Assembly (NCBI GenBank): GCA_949987565.1
Contig: OX465108.1
Coordinates: forward strand, 1,185,417-1,249,416
Direction of reading: 5' to 3'
Length of the DNA: 64,000 bases
DNA from: Luidia sarsii
Lineage: Eukaryota > Echinodermata > Asteroidea > Paxillosida > Luidiidae
The translations under genes were made by a program, and so were the position numbers. The notes beneath the pieces are model-generated. The model saw nothing but the letters and a program-made list of their open reading frames with translations. It ran no database searches and had not been told where the DNA came from. Shown in pieces: positions 38,121-49,558 of this stretch (within the stretch, counting starts at the first letter, position 1; the number at the start of each line of letters is the position of its first letter).

Positions 38121-38323
38121 ATAATTATCAGTGTTGTAGTCGAGACCTTCATGTCCGACCGAGACCGAGACCTTAACATCCGAGACCGAGACCGAGACCG
38201 GCACGAGACCTCAACATCCGATGCCGAGACCGAGACCGGCACGAGACCTCAAAAAAGGGTCTCCGTCGAGACGGTCTCGAGACGAGAGCTGCTGGTCTCG
38301 AGACCTACAACACTGATAAATAT
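38121..38323. mobile_element. hAT-like MITE with 8-bp target duplication
   Basis: The element (38129-38315, 187 bp) opens CAGTGTTGTAGTCGAGACC and closes GGTCTCGAGACCTACAACACTG. Flanks are ATAATTAT and ATAAATAT, an 8-bp duplication with one mismatch, as hAT transposases make. The interior is a small satellite of CCGAGACCGAGACC and GGCACGAGACCTC units and contains the palindrome GAGACGGTCTCGAGAC. No coding capacity. Confidence 0.8.
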
Positions 38324-38967
38324 AATAATTATTTCCAGTACACGAGTAATCAACTAGAAACGCTGTTCAAAAGCTTACTCTTTAATATATGTGCCACGAT
38401 GGCAGTGACAGACCAAAATTCCAAGCCAAATAATTGCCATGCCCATGAGAGCAGCCTATGGTTCAGTCGAGAGCGAGCTAGATTTCCATTCGAATTTATT
38501 ATTATTATTATTATCATTTATTTATTCGGCCAAGGAAAACGAACAAGTAGTACGTAGTACTAGTAGTTTATTCAATGTGAGATCGAGAAATGTCATACAG
38601 TCTAATCATGGATGGGAGAAAAAATTCGTCGAAGGCCTACATTTAAACATTTACGAAATGGAGGCTTCAAATAGCTAGTGATACATAATTTATTATGTCT
38701 GGCTTGGTCTTCGGTTTTATTTCTTTTACCCGGCGTTACAATTTCAAAAGCTTTGATCAAACCATTGTTTCAGAGCATTTTCTTCCTCTATAGAGCCTTG
38801 AAGGCTCAATATGGAACGAGCCAGTGCAAGTGCAAGTGCAGCAACCAACCGACCTGTATCGATCGTCAGGCTTTCAGTTTGCAGCAAGTGTAGAAAGCCT
38901 GAGCCAGAGCCTGATTCTGTGATTCGTAAAGCTGAAGGGCTTATTAATTTTATTATAATAACATGAT

Positions 38968-39207
38968 GGCCCTTTTCCAAAACCCGGCTTAGGCTCAGGC
39001 TCCGGCTTTGTCTCCAACTTCGTTCATAAATTTTTAAGTACTAGGCATGAAAATGGAAGGCCTTTGGCTACATTTTTTTTAATGTTATTCTGCGTTTTGA
39101 ACAAATAGAATCCGGAGCTTCAACTTCAACTTCAACAAAGAACTGAAAAACCTGTGTTTTCAGCTTTTGGGTGAGAGAGACGAAGCCTAAGCCGGGTCTT
39201 GGAAAAG
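38968..39207. mobile_element. GGCCCTTTTCC MITE, second copy
   Basis: GGCCCTTTTCCAAAACCCGG, GGCTCAGGCTCCGGCTTTGTC at the left and GACGAAGCCTAAGCCGGGTC, TTGGAAAAG at the right. The interior (ACAAAGAACTGAAAAAC, CAGCTTTTGG) matches the copy at 4738-4965 in inverted order. Between tRNA-Val and SWEET. Confidence 0.75.
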
Positions 39208-39516
39208 TATGGGACTGAGGGGAACGGCTGAATAGCAGCAGCTGGTGGCAGCCAAAGTAATGTGTCATTATTGTTTAGTTGAGGGCGCTAGACTGTGTGG
39301 GTTGTGGTCGGTCGAACAAGGACAGGGATTCCTCTTGCTCAGACTACCTGGGAGATTACGTGGCGCGCTAGGCACGTACACACACTGACACAGCACTGCT
39401 TGAGTGTTGTCGAGGCCACGGAATTAGATTACATAGAAACCTGCACAGTCTTCTTCATTTATCCCGTCTTAAGACTACCTCTTCTCTCCCCAGCAAGCCG
39501 ACAGCAAATCGCCAAC

Positions 39517-42500
39517 ATGGAGTGGATGCAGGCACTGTCGTTTATCACCACCCTCTTCACCATCGGCATGTTCATGGCAGGAATGTGAGTAACTCACGAT
39601 TATTTTTGGGGGGGAAGGGTTGCTTACAAAATACAATACACCTGCCATACATGTAAAGCCGCACTTATCCACCTGTTGTGCTATTTCCAATGTTTCATAG
39701 AACCTATTCAACTTGATTGGTTGTCAAGGCATGCAATTTTCGAGGCTGTACGATTTTTGTTTTGTTCTTGACTATAAACAAAACGACAGGAATTTCATAA
39801 CCAGCCATCAGTCTGTTAAAACTAATGACTGAGCTTGATGCATCCTCAGTAAACTTTTGATTTTGAGAAAAAAGTGAAAGTGAACTGAAAATTCGTTTTT
39901 TGTAAATATTTATACTTTCTACCTCCATGATTACACAGAGGCTGAAAAGCCAGCCAGGCATGAAAAACCATGGATAAACTAAAGCCACACCCATAACTCC
40001 TAAGTGTGAAAAAGCAATTTGCATAGTCAAACCATAGCAATTGAACAATTCATTCCGTACCATCTGGTACGGAATGGTTGGTTCATTGATCAAATGTACC
40101 TTTTTCATCGATCAAAAAATTGTTTGTGCAAAGTGCACAGTCACATTGCTGTAATTAATTTTGTTTGCATACACAGATACCAGATTTTGCTTAAATCGTT
40201 ACTCTAGTATAATTTTAACTTACTTATTACTACCACATGTAGGTGTTTTCATTTACACTGTAGGGTAATTGTGTACTGTATGCACTTCTTTTTAAAATGA
40301 AGTTATTGGTCAAGATAAGAGAATGGATTTTAAACTAGTCAAAAAGGATATTAAGTTTAAGAAATACGGTAAAATTTTTGATGAATACTTCTTAGTTTTA
40401 GTAGTAATATTAATTAATGTTTATTACTGATTTTGTTGAATGCCTTGGTTTTCATTTTCAGACCAGACTGTCTGAAAATAATCCGTACAGGAAGCACAGA
40501 AAATGTCCCTTTCCTGCCCTTTCTGACAACAAATATGAAGTGAGTTTTTCATTTTTGATTAACAATTTAATATCCATGATAAATGATATTATAGACATTG
40601 CTTTCATCATAATACCATAAAATCTTACACCACCAGCAGTTGTGAATATCTATTGCACCTAATATGCGATATAAAGTTGAAGCCAAAAGTTATTTTATTT
40701 TAGATTCAATATTCTCTGCACATCATCAGGATATTGTATTTTCGATACCTGTGGTTCTCGTCAGAACCAAACATCCAAGAAGTTAAAGCAATTACCATAA
40801 AAATGACTTGGAACTTTTGAACAAATTCAAAATGTTGAACCTAACCCCATTGTGGTATGTCGTGGTGTATGTGCCACAGGAAACCACACTGCACTCATGG
40901 GTGCAGGTCCAAATACCACACATCACCACAAGCATTTGTGTGTAGAGGACTGTAAACCACAACATACCACAGGAAAAACCATGCGTGGTTAATTTTGTTA
41001 TAATGGGTTAACTACCAGTACTCTTCTATCTGAGCTATACGGCCCTTAGATGGTGGCCTTCCCTTAATTGTCAACTAATCTTTGCCCTGGTGGGGGGCAC
41101 CAGTCAGAAGCAATTCAAGGGAGGTTCAGAAGGAAGAGCACTGGTACGTTAATCCAGAGGTCTACTCTACTAACTACACCTACTCAATAATACATTACCC
41201 AGTGCACATTTTTGTTTATTTATGAATGGAGAGGAACTTTCCAATTCCCTGCAGCGGCCTTTTTTTCTCAAATGAACAACCTCCTGAAGCACCCACTAAA
41301 ATTAGAAGCGGCCCACCTCCCATTTTGTGAAGGGAAGCCCGCTCCCTACAGTCCCTACAATAACACTGAACTCCCGTAGAGACTGTCTAATCTGTAGCAA
41401 TTCCTCTGTGCTTGAATCGCTGCAGCAACATCTTGTGGTTCTCCTACGGCTATCTGAAGGGAGACAACACACTGATGCATGTCAACGGTGTGGGCAGTTT
41501 CCTGCAGACCACCTACATGTTTGTGTACCTCATCTTCTCCCCTGCCAGGGTGAGTCTCTGTAGTCGTCCGGGGGGGGGGGGGGGGGGGGGGTCCCTTGAA
41601 ATTTAATATAGGAAGGTTTGAGGCGACACCATGTGTTAGTTCTCTTAAAGAAGAGTTCTGAAAGATTCTGAAGAAAAAACACATACCTCTTCTTTAAGAA
41701 ACCTTATACACGATGTCACCGGATACCCTCCTATATTGTTTCACCCCCCATGCAATGCCTTAAGTCTTATCCTAGAAATGTGAGAAGGGGGATGAGATGG
41801 CAACAGATATATGAACCCTTTTTCTAAACCCCGGCTTAGGCTCAGGCTACGGCTTTGTCTTTCTTTCTTTCTTTCGTCCATTTTCAAGTACGTGTACAAG
41901 GCCTTTAAACGGGAGGCCTTTGGCTTTGTTATTTTTATGTCACCCTGCATTTGGATAAAGAATCCCAAGCTTCAACATCAACAAAGAACTCCAACCTGTG
42001 TTGTTCAGCTTTTGGATAAGCTGTGTTGTTCAGCTTTTAGTATTTCCACCATGCAAACCTTCAAGTGCTAATTACACACAGTGCTAATTATACGTCTAAT
42101 AAGGCAAGCCCTCAATGAACATCAATCTACTCATAGCTAAACCCCATCCGAGACAAAGAACCATATTTATTACGGAGCCACTGTAGAACTGGCCCAGGAT
42201 GTGGCGTGTACCGGTAACCCGTGTCTATTCTTGCGTTTTTCCGTTGCATGTATTTGTCGCAGATAAAAGCCATTCAGCAGACCCTTGTTGCGTTTGTCGC
42301 TATGATGATGCTGTACGTTTACCTGACCAGCTACGTGGCGTCGGTCCAAAACATCCTGTACCAGCTGGGCTTTGTCTGCTGCACGGTAACCGTGGTGATG
42401 TACATCTCCCCTCTGGCCGAGTTGGTGAGTGACCCATGTGTGGCGCCCTCGCTTGTAAGCATTATGCCAGGGTGCAGTCAATATTTCATCAGAATTTTCA

Positions 42501-43679
42501 CCAAGAGTTAAATTTCACCATAGCACAGATCTATCATAACTGCTTCTGCAATTTGCCAGCCAGGACACCGGATTTTATATTTTTCAACTGGCCCACCAAT
42601 TTGTCAACCAGTCTGCATTTTGCAGTGAGATTTGCATTTTGGTTTTTGCAAGTGAGCATCTGCAACAAGTTAGAGTGCCTGACCCACACCTCAGGCCCAA
42701 GATTAGCATATTCGGTCATTGAAATCAGTAAAAATCAGTTACAAAATTATCCAGGGCCTGACCTTTTGAGAAAGGTTCTGCCAGAATCCAAATGTCAAGC
42801 TTGTAGGCTTTTAGATATTTGCATGTTTTTCCATTGAAGTCACTAAGCAGATTGCAACATTTTGTATAGCTTTAATAAGCAGATTGCAACATTTTGTATA
42901 GCTTTAGTAAGCACAGTGCAACATTGTTTATAGCTTCACTGACTTTGGTAGGCAGTTTGCTACAGGTTTGCACTTACTTGGGGTGTGCTGTCTTGTCAGT
43001 GTCTGTGCAGCAATTCTAGCTTGTCTTGGGACTTACGGGTCGTTGTTTTCACTCTGCCGTCCTGCAGGCAAACGTCTTCCGTACTAAGAGCACGGACGGC
43101 ATCTCGCTTCCCCTGACCATCAGCACCATGTTTGCTTCCTCACTCTGGGTCCTGTACGGAGTCTGCGTGAACGATCCCTTCATCATGGTGAGTATGACAA
43201 TTCCCTTTCGTACACATACACACGAGGGCAGAGATAGAAATATGACTCTCGATGGTCTTCTCTCTTTCAGTACGCAGTGCATCTGAGGAAGAAACCAAGA
43301 CACTTTGCTATAAATTGATGAGGATCGCCTGAAAAGTTTCATGTGTGGAAAGGACCTTTGTACTATAAGACAGGTTTTATCCAGAACTGCAAGTCATCAG
43401 CGATCCTTCACTTCATGCTACACACAACTTTGGAACTCTCTCCCTGAGTCTATCGTGGGGATCACGAGGCCTGAGAAATTCAGGCAATCTTTGACCAGAC
43501 ATCTTTTCAGTGTGAGACTCATCCCCAACTATCTCTTGAATATACATTAAAACAAATTTTAAACCTGTCTTTTCCCCTTTTCTAATCCCACGCAGATACC
43601 AAATCTGCCAGGTGTGATGAGCAGCTTGCTCCGAGTCTTCCTCATTTGGAAATTCAAGGCCTCGAGTCCGACGAAATAG
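39517..43679 (+). CDS. SLC50A1: SWEET-family sugar transporter
   Basis: SWEETs are small uniporters that let glucose and related sugars cross membranes. Animal SWEET1 is found at the Golgi and plasma membrane. Six exons join in frame to 211 residues (human 221): 39517-39584, 40462-40539, 41426-41549, 42263-42424, 43068-43187 and 43596-43679, all GT-AG. Two MtN3 triple-helix bundles are visible: the first with MEWMQALSFITTLFTIGMFM, NVPFLPFLTTNM and LWFSYGYLKGDNTLMHVNGV; the second with YQLGFVCCTVTVVMYISPLA, TKSTDGISLPLTISTMFASS and LWVLYGVCVNDPFIM. The conserved prolines of helices 1 and 5 and the pocket Asn/Trp neighbourhood are present. Seven hydrophobic segments fit the fold. The last exon ends FKASSPTK. 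A poly(A) signal AATAAA follows at 43883-43888. Confidence 0.95.
41000..41130 (-). mobile_element. tRNA-derived SINE fragment
   Basis: Carries the complement of an A box (TCTGAGCTATACGGCCC) and the extension CTTAGATGGTGGCCTTCCC, AATCTTTGCCC and CAGTCAGAAGC. The B-box side is missing or replaced. SWEET intron 2. Confidence 0.7.
41610..41785 (+). repeat. 'CTGATGACG...' family, fold-back copy
   Basis: GGTTTGAGGCGACACCATGT on the left opposes CACGATGTCACCGGATACC on the right, followed by CCCATGCAATGCCTTAAGTCTT. SWEET intron 3. A G-run of 18 bases (about 41571-41591) lies just to its left. Confidence 0.65.
41815..42060. mobile_element. GGCCCTTTTCC MITE, decayed copy
   Basis: ACCCTTTTTCTAAACCCCGG, GGCTCAGGCTACGGCTTTG at the left; the right half matches the interior (ACAAAGAACTCCAACC, CAGCTTTTGGATAAG) but the terminal repeat is gone and CTGTGTTGTTCAGCTTTT is duplicated. 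Confidence 0.65.
43315..43555 (+). pseudogene. Reverse-transcriptase ORF C-terminal remnant
   Basis: A plus-strand frame (about 43341-43547) reads SFTSCYTQLWNSLPESIVG, ITRPEKFRQSLTRHLFSV and stops soon after. The signature R-x(n)-LWNSLP-x(n)-F+xxLxxHLF is the well-known tail after the RT domain of CR1/L2/Rex-type LINE ORF2 proteins. No RT catalytic motif remains, so this is a 5'-truncated dead copy in SWEET intron 5. The family-level call is from the motif alone. Confidence 0.65.
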
Positions 43680-45038
43680 TCCACAAGTCTGTTTGTCCAG
43701 CCAACTGGAAATGTCAAGGCCAGAAAAAAGAAAGCAAGAAGCAGTCTGACTGGACTGCGGTGCGTGCAAGAATGCAGTATGACTTGCGGCATTAGACTGT
43801 GGCGTTTGGAGTTTGGGCGGAAATCAGAGTATTCTCAATGCATGTACCTCAGTGGCAGTGTTTTAGGATTTTGTCTTTCATTAATAAACTGTACCTCTTT
43901 TCATCTTGCATGCTAGGGTTTGACGTCAGCACATGCTTCCGTGTGCCAATCGGTCTTTAGTGAAATACAAATCATCTGTATGATGGATACTGTATTTCTT
44001 TCGTTATTATTTTTCTTAGCTTGGTGAGTGATAAAGATGGTCAACCATTGCTTCCAGCTGAAATGCTTTTATTTCTTGAGAAAGGATTTAAATGAAATAG
44101 ACTATGGAACCGGACCGGGACCTAAAAAACCAATCCCACGGTTTGAAAGAAATGGAGATGGATGCCTTCTGAAAATGGTCAACCTTCTTTGTTGGGGTGG
44201 GGGCACTTAAAGCAATTAAAGATTAAATTTGTGTATATCTGTGGGGGTCACCTCCCCCTTCCCTTTAACAAAGTGAAACTTTGAAACCCCCCCCCCCCCA
44301 CACCGAGTTATGACTGCATTTAAAAGCATTAAAATAAATGTTTTTAAATTCAAAATTTGGATTTGGAGAAAGGGTTAATTATGAAAACAAGCTGAAATAC
44401 CTAAGGTAATTTTCTGGTCATTCCAAATCGCACAAGACGCACAGTACAGGTAAGCTACCAAAACTATACTTGTATATTCTTTAAATGAAGGTAAGATGGT
44501 TTTCCTGTGAGATTTTATTCAAACAAGAGGGCAGGGTGTGATTGTATAGAGTCTCTTAAGCGTGAAAAACTGTTGAAAGTGTGAAAAGTCTTCCCCATGT
44601 GTTAACAGGAGTACAAAGCATATTATGATGTGATTTCAATTTCTTTTCACTTGCATTTCTCTCTTCTCTACTTAGCATGAAAGAAAAGTGAAGGTTTGGT
44701 TGACAAAGTGATCTTGGGAATCGTGACTTTTTGTGCTTAATCTAATTTTGGTGCTTAAGCAGATTAGTTTCATTTCATAGAGTTGCTTACTCGTCAACAT
44801 TTTTATTGAGCACACACAAAAAAACCCAGCACTTATTAAAATCTTGCTTGCTTGCTTACAGTAATCAAGCACGAGTGTTGAAATGTTTTTTAATTCTCAA
44901 GGAAGGCTTTGGACACTAAGCAGAATTTGTTCGGCTAAAGCAGCTGTACTTGAAAAAGCAAGAATGCAAGGCCAAGTTTCATAGATGCTTCAGCCTGAAA
45001 ATTCCTCGGATAAATCACCAATGTCCAAACATTTTTGC

Positions 45039-45245
45039 CATAGCTGCCAACCATTCCTATTTCGGAGGAATCATTTCTCCTTTTTTTTGTAAAAAATGTA
45101 TCACTTTTTAGTTTTACAAGCTCTTGACTACAGAATCAAATTTTTGGCTTTGAAATACACATGTATTCCAATGTAGTTTGCTCTGTGATTCCTCTTTTTT
45201 AGCAGAAGTATTTCTAATTTCCTGTTGGATAGTTTGGCGGCTACG
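45039..45245. mobile_element. MITE with CATAGCTGCCAACC termini, copy 1
   Basis: Opens CATAGCTGCCAACCATTCCT and closes TTTGGCGGCTACG, with interior GAGGAATCATTTCTCC, CAAGCTCTTGACTACAG and TTTGCTCTGTGATTCCTC. Other copies: 55719-55885 (right end lost) and 57183-57502 (interrupted). Terminal inverted repeats of about 14 bp make it a non-autonomous DNA transposon; the superfamily is not clear. Confidence 0.7.
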
Positions 45246-45599
45246 TATTTTCCATGATGTTTATCCCCTTACATTTTGGTGCGAAGCTTCCAATATTGCC
45301 AGTCAAACACTGTAAGCATCATTTGAGATATGGTTGGCTCTCTTGTTTTGACTGAGGAAGTAATATTTCCTGCGGGAAAAGTAGATTGATTTTCATGCTT
45401 AAGCAGGGGCTGAGTTATTAGTACATGATTTATATGTATATATCGATTTATTTCTTAATATCATTACTGATATACTATAAACAACAAATTTAAGTTTGGG
45501 GGATTTTATGTTTCTTAAAATATTACTGTGCAAAGTATGTACCGGTACTAGTTACTGACGATGCTGAAGATCAAGTTTTTTTTATTAATACAAATTTTA

Positions 45600-45775
45600 A
45601 TAAGAAAATGACAAAATGGGAAAGAAAACTTTGACTGAACTGGTATTTGAACCCGAGACCTCTGTTTATGCGTACCAGCGCTCTTACCATCTGAGCTATC
45701 CAGCCCTTACATGGTGACGCATTCCTAGAAACGTCAAGTAGTCTTTTTCAAGGTTTAGGGTGCCAGTAAGAAAAT
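45600..45775 (-). mobile_element. tRNA-derived SINE
   Basis: AACTTTGACTGAACTGGTAT, GAACCCGAGACC, GCGTACCAGCGCTC, CATCTGAGCTATCCAGCCC, then the degraded extension. Intergenic. Confidence 0.8.
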
Positions 45776-47504
45776 AAAAAGTGAATTTCCTTTTGTTGTT
45801 GTTTTATAGCTCAGGAGCTAGATAAATGTTCCCAAACATTCCATTTTGTAGATTGAGAGATGTTTTTATTTTTTTCAAAAATCAAGAGTTATTGAATGAA
45901 CAGGGTATCACAAATGTTGCCTCTCACTACACTCACTGCAAGAGCAGATTTTTGGCATCTTAGCAGAGTACCAGCCAAGTAAATGCAAAAGTATGTGCCA
46001 GTATGACCGGTTACCAGCTTGCAAAGCAAGGCTGGCTCGGATGCATGGCAGAATCCTCTGCCCCCATCAAAGAAATGAGCAAATTTTCATTGATCTGTGA
46101 ATCAACGGAGTGTATGATGTTATGTAAATAGTGATCTTCCTATATAAGATGTGAAGCAGTCTCACAAATTGCAGTAGGTATAAAATTATCAACTGCCAAG
46201 TTTACAAAACATGTTGAAATATGAAGGTAAGCTCTGTAATGGTTACACCGACAACTAAGCATTTCAATGAAATCATTCAATTAATTCAGTGTATTTAAAA
46301 GTTATTTTATTGGAACAGTGACTCTTGGTTAATTCTGTATAACAGTATCTTTCAATCTGAATTCAACTAACAACTGTATTTAAAAAAATGGTTTTTGACT
46401 TTTGCAGCACAAAAATCGCATTGTGATATCCTATTCAAGAGCATAAGTGCATTAAAGCGCACTAGTACAGCTCTGCTTAACTTACATAGGCCTATACTCC
46501 ACAAAACAATTCAAAAAAAATCCTATACTTTCAGTTCAGAAACTGATAAACACAAGACGCAAGACTCTTCAAACTTGAGTATGAGGTCACAATAAAATTG
46601 AAAATTCCGACAGCGATGAATCCATAATTTGCAGATGAAGAGAAATACTCGACCATGTGCCATTATCATGTGATTGATCTAATGTATTCATAATGTTCTA
46701 TTACCTGATCAAAGGCCTACAAGCAAAATTTTCCCTAGATGTACTTGCAAAACCAATCCTACATCAAGCCAGTTGGTCCCAATATTTATTACTCAAACCC
46801 TTGATCACAGTGTATTCGAAATGCAGCAAAGCATGCAGTGACTTACGAAAGACCAAAAAATCCTTGATAATGTGCCATCTTCTTAGTGGTTTTTCTAATT
46901 AGTGTGAGGTAATTCAGAAGCAGAAACCAAGAAATATTCTATTTTACATTTTCTGATTCTATGTGGCGTACTGTGGAAACCTTGAATTTTGACTTTGAAT
47001 AAAAACAAAATGGTATACTAATTGATGCACATGTTTGTGATGTGTTAAAAACAGTAATGTTGCAGACTTGTTGTGACATGCTCTGTGAAAATGACTCAGA
47101 TGCTGATATTTTGAGGATCCGAGTAATAATGAATGTAAGAGTATGCACCAACATCTTTAATTCGGTATGTACAAGCTCTAATGTATTGCCAGGTTATTCC
47201 CATTTGAAACATGCTGATTGATCACTGTCATTTTTCGTAAATACATTATAAGTAAACTGACATTATTAGAACTACCATTGGAATTTTTGTTCAAAATAAA
47301 TACTCTACAGTTTACACTAGCAAGCCCAAACCAATGTCACTTGTAAAAGAGATTGTTGATTTCAACATGAAGCGGATTAGTAGTTCATCCTCAATCCTCA
47401 TATTCTTATTAATAGTCATAAGTATCAATATGTTCAGCATATTCAACATACATTTTGGGAACAGGCTTAGTGAAGACGCAGTGACCGGGCGCACTTGCCT
47501 CCCT

Positions 47505-48000
47505 GCTAGCAACCAGGCTGGAAATAACCGGTCATTACTATCATGAATGTCCAGCTTTTCATCGTGGCTGATGAGCAAGGGTCAGTTTGGATGGCCTGTT
47601 CGGTCACCCTTCCTACTGACCCCACTAAGCCCAGCCTGGGCTCGGGCCAAGACTCGGCCGACGGCGGCGACTCGATCCTCTGGCTTTGTTGGCGGCGGCG
47701 CAGCTGACGACTGCAGCAGCCACCGCGGCCGAGACGACGGCTGCAGCGGTCGCCGTGCTCCCGGGGACTGCAGCAGCAAGGAAGACTGCAGCATGGACCA
47801 CGCAGGCGATACGAAGCAGCCGCGTGTTCGATTGGCACCGCCTGCACGACTCGGCACGTGGCCCGATGAACTTGATGAACTTGCTGGCGGGCTTTCGTGG
47901 TCTAGCTGGCGGCGTGTGAGGGCGCCATCAAACAGGTACGTCATCAGTCCGGACACGAAGTTTTCCCCGTACCACTTACGCGTCAGATTGTCCCCTTAAT
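47505..48000 (-). other. GC-rich island with unresolved open frames
   Basis: In AT-rich surroundings, 47640-47960 is strongly GC- and CpG-rich and open in several frames. The best minus-strand candidate starts MTYLFDGALTRRQLDHES and includes SSAAPPPTKPEDRVAAVG, with no recognised domain. Another minus frame and a plus frame (AGGLSWSSWRRVRAPSNRYV) are equally long. It may be the first exon and CpG promoter of an unknown gene, or just a CpG island. I do not assign a product. Confidence 0.3.
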
Positions 48001-48046
48001 TGCAATTGTGCGACTTGAATGAAGACCAACGCGATTTCCGCGGCTC

Positions 48047-48274
48047 GTTGCCAACTCGCCCACTAGCTACTTTGCCCCTTGCCAACTCGCCCACTAGTCT
48101 TAATTCTTGACCCTAGCCAACTCGCCCACTAGTCTATACTTGCCCCTTGCCGAATCGCCCACTAGTCTACTTGCCCCTTGCCAACTCGCCCACTAGTCTA
48201 CTTGCCCCTTGCCAACTCGCCCACTAGTCTACTTGCCCCTTGCCAACTCGCCCACTAGTCTACTAATTGCCCCT
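48047..48274 (+). repeat. 31-bp minisatellite
   Basis: Seven copies of CCAACTCGCCCACTAG (one as CCGAATCGCC...). The last four start exactly 31 bp apart (48150, 48181, 48212, 48243) with linker TCTACTTGCCCCTTG. The earlier copies have variable linkers, so the array has grown at its right end. Confidence 0.95.
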
Positions 48275-48462
48275 TTCATGTTCGGCCGGGCGCGCGCGGG
48301 AAGTCCCTTTGATGCACAAAATGTTATGCTGTCATTGGCTGGCGAGTGCGATTAGACTTGCCATCAGTCCTTGCATTGTTTGACGTGTCCGCGAATCCTT
48401 CTGGGTCTCTGAGATCAGAATTAATATTCTGATGATAATGAGTTTTATCCTAAATCACTGTT

Positions 48463-48626
48463 GTCCAATTAGTTAGGAGAGCCCCTCGACAGAAACTTGT
48501 TTATTTTGGGCAATCCTGCAGGAGCTAATTGGGTATTGTTAAATGTAATCAGTATGTTTATTTGTCATTGTATTTGTACTATTTGTGATTGTTTGTGATA
48601 TCCAGTAAAATGAAATAAATATGAAT
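48463..48626 (+). mobile_element. 3' tail of a non-LTR-like retroelement, second copy
   Basis: TCCAATTAGTTAGGAGAGCC, GGGCAATCCTGCAGGAGC and an A-rich end (AAAATGAAATAAATATG) match the block at 1658-1905. Confidence 0.6.
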
Positions 48627-48696
48627 AATGATATACATACACGTACATGTACAGTACATGATTGTATAATCAGTGTTGCTGGATCGCTGGAACGTA

Positions 48697-48736
48697 GGAC
48701 TGGTAGCCAGTCAGTAGTTAGACTGGCTACCAGTCC
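48697..48736. repeat. Perfect 16-bp palindrome with 8-nt loop
   Basis: GGACTGGTAGCCAGTC and GACTGGCTACCAGTCC are exact reverse complements separated by AGTAGTTA. Not part of any family seen elsewhere in the window; function unknown. Confidence 0.9.
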
Positions 48737-49462
48737 ACGCTGTCATTATGCCAGTGTAATGCAAGCAATAGTTTATTATGATGCAAAACACAGCTGCTTT
48801 CAATGAACCAGGAAGCATATCAATCAATTTCGAAATGAATTATTATGGTCCCAGAAAAACACATTTAATCTTTACCCAATTTAGCTTTTTTAGGACTCGT
48901 CAGGAAAAAGGTGCGAGCTATATAGTGGGCGTTCTAAACAATGTAGTCTTTTTCTCCAGCTAGAGGTCGGAATTCCGTCATTTCGTCTTGTCGCACACAC
49001 TATTACAAGTCTACGAGTAGGTAGTAACCTCGGCGTCTGGCCTTCATAGACGCATGTACAAATTAATTGAAGCCATATCCAATCAATATGGAGGTGGTTT
49101 GCAGTGACCTCTGTGCCCTTTCCATGCACGTGTACAAGGCTATACCTTTTGAAGACCCTTGTAGTACTACTACTACTACGTACTGAATACTGTAGTACTC
49201 AGTGTTGTGACATTTGGCATGAATGGTTTATCAAATCGGAAATGCATCACCCTTTGTTTTAGGATTCGTCATCAGATCCATCTAAGCAATAATATACTTG
49301 TACGTGTACGAAACACATAGACTATGGTCGAGTAGAAGAAAAGTGGGTCACTCACTACACCCCTTTTCTGTCTTTCTACTGCGAGTCCCCTTGGAAAAAG
49401 AACAGCAAGAACGCGGCACACCGTGGCGGCGATGTGTTCGATTGAGGGCGCAATTTAAGAAA

Positions 49463-49483
49463 ATGGAGGCCAATATCAGGTAG
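49463..49483 (+). promoter_or_regulatory. Six-codon upstream ORF in the INTS3 leader
   Basis: ATGGAGGCCAATATCAGGTAG encodes six residues (MEANIR) and a stop, 75 bp before the INTS3 start. The context AAAATGGAGGC also resembles a YY1 site (AAGATGGCGGC), which in animal promoters often sits at the transcription start. Which role is real cannot be told, since the transcription start is unknown. Confidence 0.4.
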
Positions 49484-49558
49484 ACGCCGCTACCTCGGAT
49501 CAGCGACTTTGCCCCCAGATCACGACGAATTCGCTCCCGATCGGACGGCCCCGGCAGC

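Larger units (their letters stand above)
43889..47500. other. Gene-free interval
   Basis: AT-rich, with few coding-like frames. It contains one MITE copy (45039-45245) and a SINE (45605-45775). Part of it could be extended 3'UTR of SWEET or of an unseen minus-strand gene; nothing in the sequence decides. Confidence 0.4.
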
